From positions 248,001 to 312,000 of the forward strand of contig NC_009675.1 in the NCBI RefSeq assembly GCF_000017505.1: 64,000 nt of DNA, given 5' to 3'. The notes below the pieces were generated by a model. It worked only from the letters and a program-made list of their open reading frames with translations. It did not search any database and was not told the DNA's origin. This DNA comes from Anaeromyxobacter sp. Fw109-5. Its GTDB lineage: Bacteria; Myxococcota; Myxococcia; Myxococcales; Anaeromyxobacteraceae. Positions 29,063-38,135 of the stretch are shown piece after piece. The position numbers and the translations under genes were made by a program. Numbering within the stretch: the stretch's first letter is position 1; each line of letters begins with the position of its first letter.

Positions 29063-31021
29063 ATGGCGATCCGTGCCCGGGTTCCGGAGCTCGAGGACTG
29101 GAAGGCACAGGTGAAGTGCCAGGCCGGCTGCCCCGTCGCCACCGACGCGGGGCGCTACGTGCAGCTGGTCGCGGCGCGGCGGTACGAGGACGGCTACCTC
29201 GTCGCGCGGGCGCCGAACCCGTTCGCCTCCGTCTGTGGCCGCGTCTGCGCCGCGCCGTGCGAGGACGCGTGCCGGCGCGGCAGCATCGACGCGCCCATCA
29301 CCATCCGGGCCCTGAAGCGGACGCTCTCCGAGCGCTTCGGCGTCGAGTCCGTCCACCCCGACACGCAGGATCGGCTGCTCGAGGCGCTGCTCCCCGAGGG
29401 CAACCGCTACGTGGGCCATCTCCCCGTGGCGCCCTTCTCGGCGCGCGGCCCGGAGGCCCGCCGCAAGGTGGCGGTGATCGGCGCGGGGCCGGCCGGCCTC
29501 TCCGCGGCGCACGATCTCGCGCTGCTCGGCTATGCCGTCACGGTGCTCGAGGCCTCGGACGAGCCGGGCGGCATGATGCGCTTCGGCATCCCGGAGTACC
29601 GGCTGCCTCGCGGCGTCATCCGCGCGGAGATCGAGAAGATCCTGTCGTTCGGCGTGACGCTCAGGACCGGGACGCCGCTCACCCCCTCGTTCGGGCTCGA
29701 GGCGCTCCGCCGGGACGGCTTCGAGGCGGTGTTCCTCTCCGTGGGCGTGCAGAAGGGCCGCGATCTCGAGCTGCCCGGGGTCGACCTGGACGGCGTCGTC
29801 AAGGCGGTGGACTACCTCCTCAACGCCAACCGCGGCTACCGCGTCGACCTCGGGCGCAAGGTCGTCGTCATCGGCGGCGGCTTCGTCGCGTTCGACGCCG
29901 CGCGCATGGCGCTCCGCCTCGGCCGCGAGGAGGCGCCGGAGATCGGCGCGCGCCTCGGCGAGGAGGTGGACGCGAGGATGAAGGAGGCGTTCGACGCCGC
30001 GCGGGAGGCGGTGCGGGGCGGCGCGACCGAGGTGACCATCGTCTCGCTCGAGAGCTTCGCGGAGATGCCGGTGCTGCGCACGTCGCAGGGCCACGAGGAG
30101 TTCGAGGAGGCGAAGCGCGAGGGGATCCGCTTCGAGCCGAGGCGAGGCCCGAGGCGGTTCCTGGGAGAGAAGCGGCTCGAGGCGGTGGAGCTGAGGCGCG
30201 TCATCTCGGTCTTCGACGAGGCGGGCCGCTTCTCGCCGCGCTACGACGACGCCGACGTCCTCGCGATCCCCGCCGACGCCTGCGTGCTCGCCATCGGCCA
30301 GCGCGCGGAGCTCTCCTTCCTGAAGCCGGAGGACGGGGTCGAGGTCACGCCCGGCGGGACCATCAAGGTGGACCGCGCCACCCTCGCCACCAGCGCGCCC
30401 GGGGTGTTCGCCGGCGGCGACGTGGCGTTCGGGCCGCGCAACCTCATCGAGGCGATCGCCAACGGCAAGCGCGCGGCGCGCTCGATCCACGAATACCTCT
30501 CGCGCGAGGCCGCCCGGGTCGAGGCGCTCCTCGAGATCGAGAAGATCCCCACCCGCGAGTACCGGATGATCGCCGGGTTCGAGGTGCTCGACCGCAGGCC
30601 GCCGCCGACGCTCGACCTCGGGCGGCGCACCGGCGTCGCGGAGGTCGAGATCGCGTTCTCGGAGGAGGAGGCGATCGCGCAGGGCGCGCGCTGCCTCGTC
30701 TGCCACGTGCAGACGATCTACGACCCGGAGAAGTGCGTCCTCTGCGGGCGCTGCGTGGACGTGTGTCCGGAGTACTGCCTGTCGCTCGTCCCCATCGAGG
30801 AGCTCGAGCTCCCGGAGGAGGAGCGGCGGGCGCTCGTCGCGCTCGCGCGCGCCGACGGGCTGCCGCTCTCGGCGATGCTGAAGGACGAGGAGAAGTGCAT
30901 CCGGTGCGGGCTCTGCGCCATCCGCTGCCCCACCGACGCGATGACGATGGAGCACTTCCAGATCACCGAGCGGTACGGGGCCGCGGGCGAGCGGGCCGCG
31001 CCGCGCGAGAGGTCGTCATGA
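29063..31021 (+). CDS. GltD-like FAD oxidoreductase with C-terminal 2x[4Fe-4S] ferredoxin domain
   Basis: A 652-residue protein combining three parts. An N-terminal Cys-rich cluster domain as in glutamate synthase small subunit (CQAGCP at 19-24, CGRVCAAPCEDACRRG near 57-72) is followed by an FAD/NAD(P)-binding pair of Rossmann folds (VIGAGPAGLSAAHDLALLG; VVVIGGGFVAFDAARMA). A C-terminal ferredoxin domain has CVLCGRCVDVCP (from 558) and CIRCGLCAIRCP (from 612). It could move electrons between NAD(P)H or ferredoxin and a membrane complex. It is first in the operon, and its stop overlaps the Rieske ATG, which argues that it works with the Rieske/cytochrome b complex. Exact donor and acceptor are inferred. 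Confidence 0.9.
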   Translation: MAIRARVPELEDWKAQVKCQAGCPVATDAGRYVQLVAARRYEDGYLVARAPNPFASVCGRVCAAPCEDACRRGSIDAPITIRALKRTLSERFGVESVHPDTQDRLLEALLPEGNRYVGHLPVAPFSARGPEARRKVAVIGAGPAGLSAAHDLALLGYAVTVLEASDEPGGMMRFGIPEYRLPRGVIRAEIEKILSFGVTLRTGTPLTPSFGLEALRRDGFEAVFLSVGVQKGRDLELPGVDLDGVVKAVDYLLNANRGYRVDLGRKVVVIGGGFVAFDAARMALRLGREEAPEIGARLGEEVDARMKEAFDAAREAVRGGATEVTIVSLESFAEMPVLRTSQGHEEFEEAKREGIRFEPRRGPRRFLGEKRLEAVELRRVISVFDEAGRFSPRYDDADVLAIPADACVLAIGQRAELSFLKPEDGVEVTPGGTIKVDRATLATSAPGVFAGGDVAFGPRNLIEAIANGKRAARSIHEYLSREAARVEALLEIEKIPTREYRMIAGFEVLDRRPPPTLDLGRRTGVAEVEIAFSEEEAIAQGARCLVCHVQTIYDPEKCVLCGRCVDVCPEYCLSLVPIEELELPEEERRALVALARADGLPLSAMLKDEEKCIRCGLCAIRCPTDAMTMEHFQITERYGAAGERAAPRERSS

Positions 31022-31524
31022 CCGAGCGGAAGGATCGGCGGGAGTTCCTGAAGGGCCTCGGCATCGGGGCGGGGGTCGTCGCCCTCGGCGGGCAGTCGGT
31101 CGCCGCGCTGCGCTCGCTCGTGCCGAACGTCTCGTACGACGCGCCCACCACCGTGAAGATCGGCGCGCCCGGCGAGTTCCCGGACGGGATGAAGTTCCTG
31201 CCGGAGCAGCGGCTGTTCGTGTTCCGCGAGGGGAAGGTGTTCCACGCCATCTCCGCCGTCTGCACGCACCTCGGCTGCACCGTGCGCGCCGAGGCGCTGC
31301 CGCGCGCGGAGACGAAGACCGTCGAGGGACAGCCGCTCAAGCTCACGCACCGCTTCCTCTGCCCGTGCCACGGCTCGCGCTACGAGGGCGACGGGCAGAA
31401 CGTGGCCGGACCCGCTCCGCGCCCGCTCGACTGGTACCACCTCGAGCTCGCGCTCGACGACGGACAGCTCGTGGTCGATCTGGCGAAGCCGGTGGACCGC
31501 GACTTCCGGCTGACCATCGCCTGA
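31018..31524 (+). CDS. Rieske [2Fe-2S] protein of a cytochrome bc-type complex
   Basis: A 168-residue membrane-anchored iron-sulfur protein on the periplasmic side of a quinol-oxidising complex. The N-terminal RREFLKGLGIGAGVV has the twin-arginine signal/anchor typical of Rieske proteins. Cluster ligands are C82 and H84 (CTHLGC) and C115 and H118 (CPCHGS), with the disulfide pair C87/C117. The 27 residues between the two boxes are more than in the usual bc1 and b6f proteins. It starts within the stop of the previous gene (ATGA), and cytochrome b follows after 10 bases with GAGGAGGA as ribosome binding site. Confidence 0.95.
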   Translation: MTERKDRREFLKGLGIGAGVVALGGQSVAALRSLVPNVSYDAPTTVKIGAPGEFPDGMKFLPEQRLFVFREGKVFHAISAVCTHLGCTVRAEALPRAETKTVEGQPLKLTHRFLCPCHGSRYEGDGQNVAGPAPRPLDWYHLELALDDGQLVVDLAKPVDRDFRLTIA

Positions 31525-31534
31525 GGAGGACGTC

Positions 31535-32881
31535 GTGGCCACCGCTCCCCGAACCGGAACGTCCCCGCCCGCCGCACCCGGCGTGCACCCGCGGCGGTTG
31601 TGGAGCCTCCGCCCGGCGTCGGATCGCCAGGCCGGCGACGCGATCGTCGCGAACTTCCTCCTGCACTGGTTCCCCGCGAAGGCGCTCCGCGCCTCCCTCG
31701 ACTGGCGGTACTCGCTCTGGCTGGGGACCGTCTCCGCGGCGCTCCTGCTCCTGCTCGTCGTGTCGGGCCTGCCCCTGCTCTTCCTGCACGTGCCGTCGGT
31801 GGAGCGCGCCTACGGGTCCGTGAAGGACATCGAGTACGTCGTCACCTTCGGCTCCTGGATCCGCTCCGTGCACCGCATCGCGGCCCACCTCATGGTGGCG
31901 GCGGTGTTCCTCCACCTCGTCCGGGTGTTCCTCACCGGCGCGTACAAGAACGGGACGGGGCGCGGGCAGCACCGAGAGTGGAACTGGGTGCTCGGCGTGG
32001 TGATGTTCCTCGTGACCCTGTTCCTCAGCTTCACGGGCTACCTGCTCCCGTGGGACCAGCTCGCCTACTGGGCGGTCACCGTGGGCACCAACATCGCCTC
32101 GGCGGTGCCGCTCGTCGGGGCGGAGGTGCGCGAGCTCCTGCTCGGCGGCCGGAACATCGATCAGCCGACGCTCATCCGCTTCTACGTGCTGCACGTGATC
32201 GTGCTGCCCGGCGCGCTCGGCGCGCTGTTCGCCTACCACATGTGGCGGATCCGCAAGGACGGCGGGCTCGCCTGCGCGGACCGCGCCGCCGCGCTCCCCG
32301 CGCCCGCGCCGGACGCGCCGGGCGCGACGAAGACCTACTCGCTCCTCGGGATCGCGCGCGGCACGGGCCCGACGATCCGCGCCACCTCCGTCGAGGCGCC
32401 GCTCACCACGGTGAACTCCGTCCCCGACCTCACGCGGCGGGCGGCCATCGTCGTCCTCGGCACCATCGCGGTGGTGAGCATCCTCGCGGTGCTCATCCGC
32501 TCGCCGCTCGAGGAGGCCGCGAACCCGCTCGTCACGCCGAACCCCGCCAAGGCCCCCTGGTACTTCCTCTGGCTGCAGGAGCTCGTCACCGACACCACCT
32601 TCCGCATCGGCTCCTTCACGGTGAACGGCGCGCTCGTGGGCGGGATCATCCTGCCCGGGATCCTGGTGACCGTCATGGCGATCTGGCCGTGGCTCGATCG
32701 GAGCCCGCCGGAGGCCGCCGGACGCTGGATGCCGAGGACCCGCCGGACGCAGAACGCGGTGTTCCTCGTGATCGTCCTGCTCGTGCTCCTCCTCACGTAC
32801 GTCGGGCTGTTCGTCCGAGGGCCGTACTGGAACCTCTACTGGCCGTGGGAGGCCTGGCCCGACATGCCGGGCCGGATCTGA
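31535..32881 (+). CDS. Cytochrome b of a menaquinol:cytochrome c oxidoreductase (fused b6 plus subunit IV type)
   Basis: A 448-residue integral membrane protein that holds two b haems and the quinol site. Haem ligands are H113 and H127 in the second helix and H220 and H235 in the fourth; the 14 residues between the latter pair follow the b6f-type pattern rather than mitochondrial bc1. GYLLPWDQLAYWAVTVG is the Qi/Qo helix block. The C-terminal domain (from about 325) carries KAPWYFLWLQEL, where the usual PEWY Glu is Pro (PWY at 341-343), as seen in some low-potential complexes. An Ala/Pro-rich linker separates the two halves. The start is GTG 31535. Confidence 0.94.
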   Translation: MATAPRTGTSPPAAPGVHPRRLWSLRPASDRQAGDAIVANFLLHWFPAKALRASLDWRYSLWLGTVSAALLLLLVVSGLPLLFLHVPSVERAYGSVKDIEYVVTFGSWIRSVHRIAAHLMVAAVFLHLVRVFLTGAYKNGTGRGQHREWNWVLGVVMFLVTLFLSFTGYLLPWDQLAYWAVTVGTNIASAVPLVGAEVRELLLGGRNIDQPTLIRFYVLHVIVLPGALGALFAYHMWRIRKDGGLACADRAAALPAPAPDAPGATKTYSLLGIARGTGPTIRATSVEAPLTTVNSVPDLTRRAAIVVLGTIAVVSILAVLIRSPLEEAANPLVTPNPAKAPWYFLWLQELVTDTTFRIGSFTVNGALVGGIILPGILVTVMAIWPWLDRSPPEAAGRWMPRTRRTQNAVFLVIVLLVLLLTYVGLFVRGPYWNLYWPWEAWPDMPGRI

Positions 32882-32883
32882 TC

Positions 32884-34113
32884 ATGGAACAGCGCAGCCC
32901 ATCGCCGTACCGCAGCCGTGACCGGCTGGTGCTCGCACTCGTCGGAGTCCTGCTCGTCGTGTCCACCGCCCTGTTCGCCTGGAAGGACTGGGTCCACGAC
33001 TGGCGCTACTACCAGTGGGAGTTCAAGCGGCGCGTCGCGGGTCAGCTCGGCGAGGACAAGGCGTCCGCCATACCGTCCGGCATGCTGCAGGTCTGGGTCC
33101 CCGCGCTGCAGCGCGCCGACCGGTGCGTGATGTGCCACCAGGCCACCGCCTGGAAGGGCTTCGAGGGCGCCGAGGAGCCATTCCGCACCCACCCCCCTGC
33201 CATCCTGGCGTCTCACCCCGTCGAGCGGTTCGGGTGCACCGCCTGCCACGGCGGCCAGGGGTACGCGGTCGACGTCGAGGAGGCGCACGGCCCGGTCCAG
33301 CACTGGGAGGAGCCGGTGCTCGGCGAGTTCCTCGGGGAGGGGTACTCGCTCGCGGGCGACCGCGGCGCGCTCCTGCAGATGAACTGCAACGTCTGCCATC
33401 GCTACGACCGCGCGACGAAGGGCGCGGACGCCATCAACCTGGCGAAGCGGCTCGTCGGGGAGAAGGGTTGCCGCGCCTGCCACGTGATCAACGGCCGCGG
33501 CGGGAACATCGGGCCGGATCTCACCTTCGTGGGCGACAAGGCGCCGGAGCAGTTCGACTACACGCGCCTGCTCGGCCAGCGGACGATGTTCGCCTGGCAC
33601 GTGGCGCACTTCCGGGAGCCGAAGGCGCTCGTGCCCGACACCGTCATGCCGAACTTCAACTTCTCGACCGAGCAGGTGCAGGCGCTCTCGATGCTCGTCA
33701 TGTCCTGGCGCAACGAGCCCGTGCCGGCCGCCTACCTCGCGGGCGCGCCGCGGACCGATCCGCAGACCCCTCAGGAGATCGAGGAGGAGCGGCGGATGCT
33801 CACCGGACCGGGGGCGTGGTTCGTGAAGACCGGCTGCTTCGTCTGCCACAACGTCTCGTCGCTCGGCGTGAAGAGCCCGGCGCAGATCGGCCCCGATCTC
33901 TCGAACGCGGTCGAGGACGTGCAAGCGCGCTTCGGCCGCACCGTCGACGACTTCCTGCGCGCGCCGACCGGCACGATGTCGGTGGTGCTCTCGCGGCAGA
34001 TCGTCCTCACGCCGGCGGAGCTCGAGGTGGCGATCGGGAAGGTCCGCGAGGCTTACGCCGCGTGGCTGGAGCAGCAGAAGGCGAAGGGAGAGCCCGCGCC
34101 GGCCCGGCGCTGA
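32884..34113 (+). CDS. Pentaheme membrane-anchored cytochrome c
   Basis: A 409-residue cytochrome with one N-terminal membrane helix (about 15-33) and a periplasmic part. It has five CxxCH haem motifs: CVMCH (81), CTACH (118), CNVCH (168), CRACH (196) and CFVCH (318). The latter part of the chain has methionines such as TVMPNF that could be axial ligands of class I domains. It replaces cytochrome c1 in this complex and, lying between cytochrome b and nosZ, is the likely electron carrier from the Rieske/cytochrome b pair to NosZ. ATG at 32884, 2 bases after the cytochrome b stop. Confidence 0.92.
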   Translation: MEQRSPSPYRSRDRLVLALVGVLLVVSTALFAWKDWVHDWRYYQWEFKRRVAGQLGEDKASAIPSGMLQVWVPALQRADRCVMCHQATAWKGFEGAEEPFRTHPPAILASHPVERFGCTACHGGQGYAVDVEEAHGPVQHWEEPVLGEFLGEGYSLAGDRGALLQMNCNVCHRYDRATKGADAINLAKRLVGEKGCRACHVINGRGGNIGPDLTFVGDKAPEQFDYTRLLGQRTMFAWHVAHFREPKALVPDTVMPNFNFSTEQVQALSMLVMSWRNEPVPAAYLAGAPRTDPQTPQEIEEERRMLTGPGAWFVKTGCFVCHNVSSLGVKSPAQIGPDLSNAVEDVQARFGRTVDDFLRAPTGTMSVVLSRQIVLTPAELEVAIGKVREAYAAWLEQQKAKGEPAPARR

Positions 34114-34132
34114 GCGTGGCACAGGAGGCACC

Positions 34133-36076
34133 ATGTCGTCCTCGAAGAGCGTCTCGAAGCCACTCGCGATCGCCGCGGTCCTGGTCGCGGCGGCCGCGGT
34201 CGCGGTGCGCTGTGCGCCCAGGGAGCCGAAGGGAGCGAGGCGGGAGGCCGCCAAGTCGGACGTCTCGGTCGCGGCGCAGAAGACGTACGTCGCCCCGGGG
34301 GATCTCGACGAGTACTACATGTTCTCCTCCGGCGGTCACTCCGGTCAGGTGTTCATCTATGGCCTCCCGTCGATGCGCCACCTCGCGACCATCCCGGTGT
34401 TCGCGCCGTACCCCGCCACGGGCTACGGCTTCGACGACGAGACGAAGGAGATGCTCGGGAAGCTCACCTGGGGCGACGTGCACCACCCGGCGCTCTCCGA
34501 GACCAAGGGCGACTACGACGGCCGCTGGCTGTTCGTGAACGAGATGAACGGCCGGATCGCGCGCATCGATCTGCGCGACTTCAAGACGCGGCAGATCATC
34601 GGGCCGGTCCCGAACGTCTCCGGGAACCACGGCTCGGCGTTCGTCACCCCCAACACCGAGTACGCCATGATGTCCTCCCGGTTCTCGATCCCCATCCCCA
34701 AGGGGACGGCCGTCTCGATCGACAAGTACGCGAGCGAGTACAAGGGCATCGTCGCAGGGATCAAGATCGACCCGGAGTCCGGGAAGATGTCGCTCGGCTG
34801 GCAGGTGGCGCTCCCGCCGTTCGACTGGGATCTGGGCGACGCCGGCAAGCTCGTCTCCGACGGGTGGATGTTCCTCACCTGCTACAACTCCGAGCGCGGC
34901 ACCGGCAAGCTCGAGGTCACCGCGTCGCAGCGCGACCGGGACTACATCGCGGCGATCAACTGGCGCGAGGCGGAGAAGGCCGCTGCCGAGGGGAAGGGCG
35001 ACCTCATCGGCGGGGTGAAGGTGCTCGACCCGCGCAAGGTGCCCGGGCTCGTGTACCTCATGCCCTGCGGGAAGTCGCCGCACGGCGTGGACGTCTCGCC
35101 GGACGGCAAGTACATCATCGGCTCAGGGAAGCTGCAGGGCGTCACCACCGCCTTCAACTTCGAGAAGGTCCTCACCGCGATCAAGAACAAGGACTTCACC
35201 GGCGAGGAGGACGGCATCCCGGTCCTCAAGTACGAGTCGATCAAGGACGCCGAGGTGCCGGTGGGGCTCGGGCCCCTTCACACGCAGTTCGGCCCGGACG
35301 GCTGGGCGTACACCTCGCTCTTCGTCGACAGCGCGCTCGCGAAGTGGAAGCTCGGGACCTGGGAGGTCGTGGACAAGGTCCCCATGTCGTACTCGACCGG
35401 CCACCTCTCCGCCGCCGAGGGTGACACCGTGTCGCCCGACGGGAAGTGGCTCGTGGGCCTGAACAAGCTCTCCCACGGGCGCCACCTGTCGGTGGGGCCG
35501 TCGCAGCCCGAGTCCTCGCAGCTGGTGGACATCTCCGAGGACAAGATGAAGCTCGTGTACGACGCCTTCACCGAGCCGGAGCCGCACTACGCGCAGATCA
35601 TCAAGGCGGACAAGGTGAAGCCGATCGAGGTCTACAAGAAGGAGGAGAACAAGAACCCGCTCGCGGTGTGGGACGTGAAGGACACGGGCGCGAGCCGCAA
35701 GGGAAACGAGGTGGTGGTGAAGATGACCGCGGTGCGCTCCACCTTCACGCCGCAGCTCATCGAGGTGAACCAGGGCGACACGGTGAAGGTGGCGGTGACG
35801 AACATCGAGCAGACGACGGACGAGCTGCACGGCTTCGGGCTGCTCGACTACAACATCAACCTCGTCGTCGATCCCGGCGAGACGAAGGTCGTCACGTTCA
35901 AGGCCGACAAGCCGGGCGTGTTCCCCTACTACTGCACGAACTTCTGCTCCGCGCTCCACCAGGAGATGCAGGGCTACCTCGTGGTCCGGCCCGCGCGTGC
36001 CGCGGCGCCGGCCGAAGGCGACGAGGGCGGTGGCGCGCGGGCCGGCCGGGAGGAGACCAGGAGGGGACCGCGATGA
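34133..36076 (+). CDS. nosZ: Nitrous oxide reductase, clade II (atypical, Sec-type)
   Basis: NosZ reduces N2O to N2 in the periplasm with a CuZ cluster and a CuA centre. The 647-residue protein has a seven-bladed propeller with CuZ His blocks GDVHHPALSET, GNHGSAF, KSPHGVDVSPDGKY, LHTQFGPDGWAY and EPHYAQII. A cupredoxin domain follows with the CuA motif CTNFCSALHQEM (C601, C605, H609, M612). The signal lacks a twin-arginine, which with nosB downstream and the Rieske/cytochrome b genes upstream is the hallmark of clade II. An unusual 29-residue Ala/Gly/Glu/Arg-rich tail follows the CuA domain. GGAGG precedes the ATG; nosB overlaps the stop. Confidence 0.97.
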   Translation: MSSSKSVSKPLAIAAVLVAAAAVAVRCAPREPKGARREAAKSDVSVAAQKTYVAPGDLDEYYMFSSGGHSGQVFIYGLPSMRHLATIPVFAPYPATGYGFDDETKEMLGKLTWGDVHHPALSETKGDYDGRWLFVNEMNGRIARIDLRDFKTRQIIGPVPNVSGNHGSAFVTPNTEYAMMSSRFSIPIPKGTAVSIDKYASEYKGIVAGIKIDPESGKMSLGWQVALPPFDWDLGDAGKLVSDGWMFLTCYNSERGTGKLEVTASQRDRDYIAAINWREAEKAAAEGKGDLIGGVKVLDPRKVPGLVYLMPCGKSPHGVDVSPDGKYIIGSGKLQGVTTAFNFEKVLTAIKNKDFTGEEDGIPVLKYESIKDAEVPVGLGPLHTQFGPDGWAYTSLFVDSALAKWKLGTWEVVDKVPMSYSTGHLSAAEGDTVSPDGKWLVGLNKLSHGRHLSVGPSQPESSQLVDISEDKMKLVYDAFTEPEPHYAQIIKADKVKPIEVYKKEENKNPLAVWDVKDTGASRKGNEVVVKMTAVRSTFTPQLIEVNQGDTVKVAVTNIEQTTDELHGFGLLDYNINLVVDPGETKVVTFKADKPGVFPYYCTNFCSALHQEMQGYLVVRPARAAAPAEGDEGGGARAGREETRRGPR

Positions 36077-36759
36077 CGCGCCTGCTCGAGAGCAGCCACC
36101 GCGCGCTCTCGTCGCCGGTCGGAGGCACGCCGCGGGCGCTCGTCCTCGCGGCGGCGCTCCTGCTCCTGCCCACCTACTTCCTGCCGCTCTGGAACCTGAC
36201 GATGTTCGCGCCGCAGTACCAGGGCGGGCTGCGGCTCGACATCTACAGCTACAAGCTCGAGGGCGGGAACGAGGGCCAGGATCTGAAGGAGATCAACCTC
36301 CTCAACCACTACATCGGGATGCGAGATCTCAGGGAGGACGACTTCCGCGAGTTCCAGTGGATGCCGTTCGTGATCGGCGTCCTGGCGCTGCTCTTCCTGC
36401 GCGCGATCGTGATGGGCCGGCTGCTCGACCTCGTGGACTCGACGGTCCTGTTCGCCTGGTTCGCGGGGTTCTCCGGGTGGTCGTTCGCGTACAAGCTGTA
36501 CAGATACGGGCACGACCTCGCCCCGACGGCGCCGGTGAAGGTGGACCCGTTCATGCCGCCGCTCTTCGGCGGGACGCAGCTCGCCAACTTCGAGGTCTAC
36601 TCGTACCCCGCCGCTGGATCGTACGCGCTCCTCGCGGCGGGGCTGGCGCTCGTCGCCGCCCTGCTCCTCGCGGCGCGCGCGGCGCTCCGGGAGGCGCGGG
36701 CTGCACGCGGCGGGACGTCCCCGGCCGGCGCCTCCTCGGCCCGGACCGCCGCACGATGA
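36073..36759 (+). CDS. nosB: Clade II nos-cluster membrane protein NosB
   Basis: A 228-residue protein with about four to five membrane segments (near 20-42, 93-115, 120-140 and 175-200) and a conserved extracytoplasmic stretch, LPLWNLTMFAPQYQGGLRLD, then LLNHYIGM. A protein of this type directly follows nosZ in clade II clusters such as that of Wolinella (NosB); its function is unknown. It starts within the nosZ stop (ATGA), and its own stop overlaps nosD, so the three are translationally coupled. Confidence 0.85.
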   Translation: MTRLLESSHRALSSPVGGTPRALVLAAALLLLPTYFLPLWNLTMFAPQYQGGLRLDIYSYKLEGGNEGQDLKEINLLNHYIGMRDLREDDFREFQWMPFVIGVLALLFLRAIVMGRLLDLVDSTVLFAWFAGFSGWSFAYKLYRYGHDLAPTAPVKVDPFMPPLFGGTQLANFEVYSYPAAGSYALLAAGLALVAALLLAARAALREARAARGGTSPAGASSARTAAR

Positions 36760-38135
36760 TCGCCGCGGCCCTGCTCCTCGCCGTCGCCGCGGGCCAGGGC
36801 GACATGCCGGCGATCCCGGCGGGGGACGTCGAGGGGCGGCCGCCGCGCGGCGAGGCCTCGCCGCTGCAGGCGCGGATCGACGCGGCGCCGCCTGGCGCGC
36901 GCGTGGAGGTCGGGCCCGGCGAGTACGCCGGCGATCTGTTCCTCGACCGCCCGATCCACCTCGCCGGCCGCGGCCGGCCGCGGCTCGTCGGGGCCGGCAA
37001 GGGGAGCGTGGTCCGGATCCGCGCCCCGGGGGTGGTGATCGAGGGGTTCGACATCGACGGGCGGGAAGGCGGTGACCTCGGCCGCGACTCGGCCGGCGTG
37101 CACGTCGCCGCGCCCGGCGCCGTGGTGCGCGACTGCCGGATCGAGCGGGCGCTCTTCGGCGTGTACCTGCGCGAGGCGCACGGCGCCCGCGTGGAGGGGA
37201 ACACCGTCCACGGCATCCCCGGGAAGGAGCCCGGCGAGAAGGGCTCCGGCGTCCACGTGTGGAACACCGAAGGGTTCACGCTCGAGCGGAACGTGGTGTG
37301 GCACGCGCGCGACGGGTTCTACATCCAGTCCTCCCCGCACGGCGTCATCCGCGGCAACGTGGCGCGCGAGCTCCGCTACGGGCTCCACTACATGTTCTCG
37401 GACGACAACGTGTTCGAGGAGAACACGTTCGAGGCGAACGCGGCCGGCGCGGTGCTCATGTACTCTCGACGGATCGAGTTCCGCCGCAACCGCTTCCTGC
37501 ACAACCGCGGCTTCGCCTCGGTCGGGCTCCTGTTCAAGGCCTGCGACGACGCGATCGCCGAGGACAACCTCTTCGCCGACAACGCGCGCGGCATCTTCCT
37601 CGAGGGCTCGTACCGGAACGTCTTCCGGCGGAACGTCGTCGCGGAGTCGGACGCGGCCATCGTGCTCTACGACTCGTGCGGCGAGACCCGCTTCGAGGGG
37701 AACGCCTTCATCGGGAACCTCACCTCCCTCGACCTGGTCGGCCGCCGGACCGACACGAGCTTCGACGGGAACTACTGGTCGGACAACGACCAGCCGGATC
37801 TCGACGGTGACGGGAGGAGCGACCGGCCCTACGTCCTCGGCAGCCTGTTCGACCACCTGCGCGGGAACCTCGCCGCGGCGGACCTCCTCGCCCAGAGCCT
37901 CGCCGCCGCCGCGCTCGCCGCGGCGGAGCGGAGCTTCCCCGTGCTCGCGCCCATCCAGGCGGTGGATCGCGCCCCGCTCGCGCGCGCGCCGCGCCTGCCC
38001 GCGGTCCCCACCGTTCGGTCGGCCGGGCGGCGCGTCTCCGCTCCCGGCCTCGCCGGGTCCGCGGCGGCGATCGTGCTCGGTCTCGCCGTGCTCGGCGGCG
38101 GCCGAAGGTCCGGGCGCGCAGAGGAGGAGCGGTGA
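36756..38135 (+). CDS. nosD: Periplasmic copper-site maturation protein NosD
   Basis: NosD is a right-handed beta-helix protein needed to build the CuZ site, working with the NosFY transporter. The 459-residue product has a signal (MIAAALLLAVAAGQG) and parallel beta-helix repeats from about 70 to 340, including GNTVHGIPG, WHARDGFYIQSS, RYGLHYMFSDDN and FDGNYWSDNDQPDLDGDG, the family's conserved ending. A C-terminal hydrophobic stretch (about 430-449) followed by Arg residues could anchor it in the membrane. It overlaps nosB by 4 bases and nosF by 4 bases. Confidence 0.95.
   Translation: MIAAALLLAVAAGQGDMPAIPAGDVEGRPPRGEASPLQARIDAAPPGARVEVGPGEYAGDLFLDRPIHLAGRGRPRLVGAGKGSVVRIRAPGVVIEGFDIDGREGGDLGRDSAGVHVAAPGAVVRDCRIERALFGVYLREAHGARVEGNTVHGIPGKEPGEKGSGVHVWNTEGFTLERNVVWHARDGFYIQSSPHGVIRGNVARELRYGLHYMFSDDNVFEENTFEANAAGAVLMYSRRIEFRRNRFLHNRGFASVGLLFKACDDAIAEDNLFADNARGIFLEGSYRNVFRRNVVAESDAAIVLYDSCGETRFEGNAFIGNLTSLDLVGRRTDTSFDGNYWSDNDQPDLDGDGRSDRPYVLGSLFDHLRGNLAAADLLAQSLAAAALAAAERSFPVLAPIQAVDRAPLARAPRLPAVPTVRSAGRRVSAPGLAGSAAAIVLGLAVLGGGRRSGRAEEER

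Noticed and set aside
27419-31021. Extending the FAD/4Fe-4S protein upstream to 27419 (1200 residues)
   Set aside because: The extra 548 residues are the antisense of the CrtI-like gene; the family N-terminus starts at 29063 with a GGGGGG ribosome binding site.
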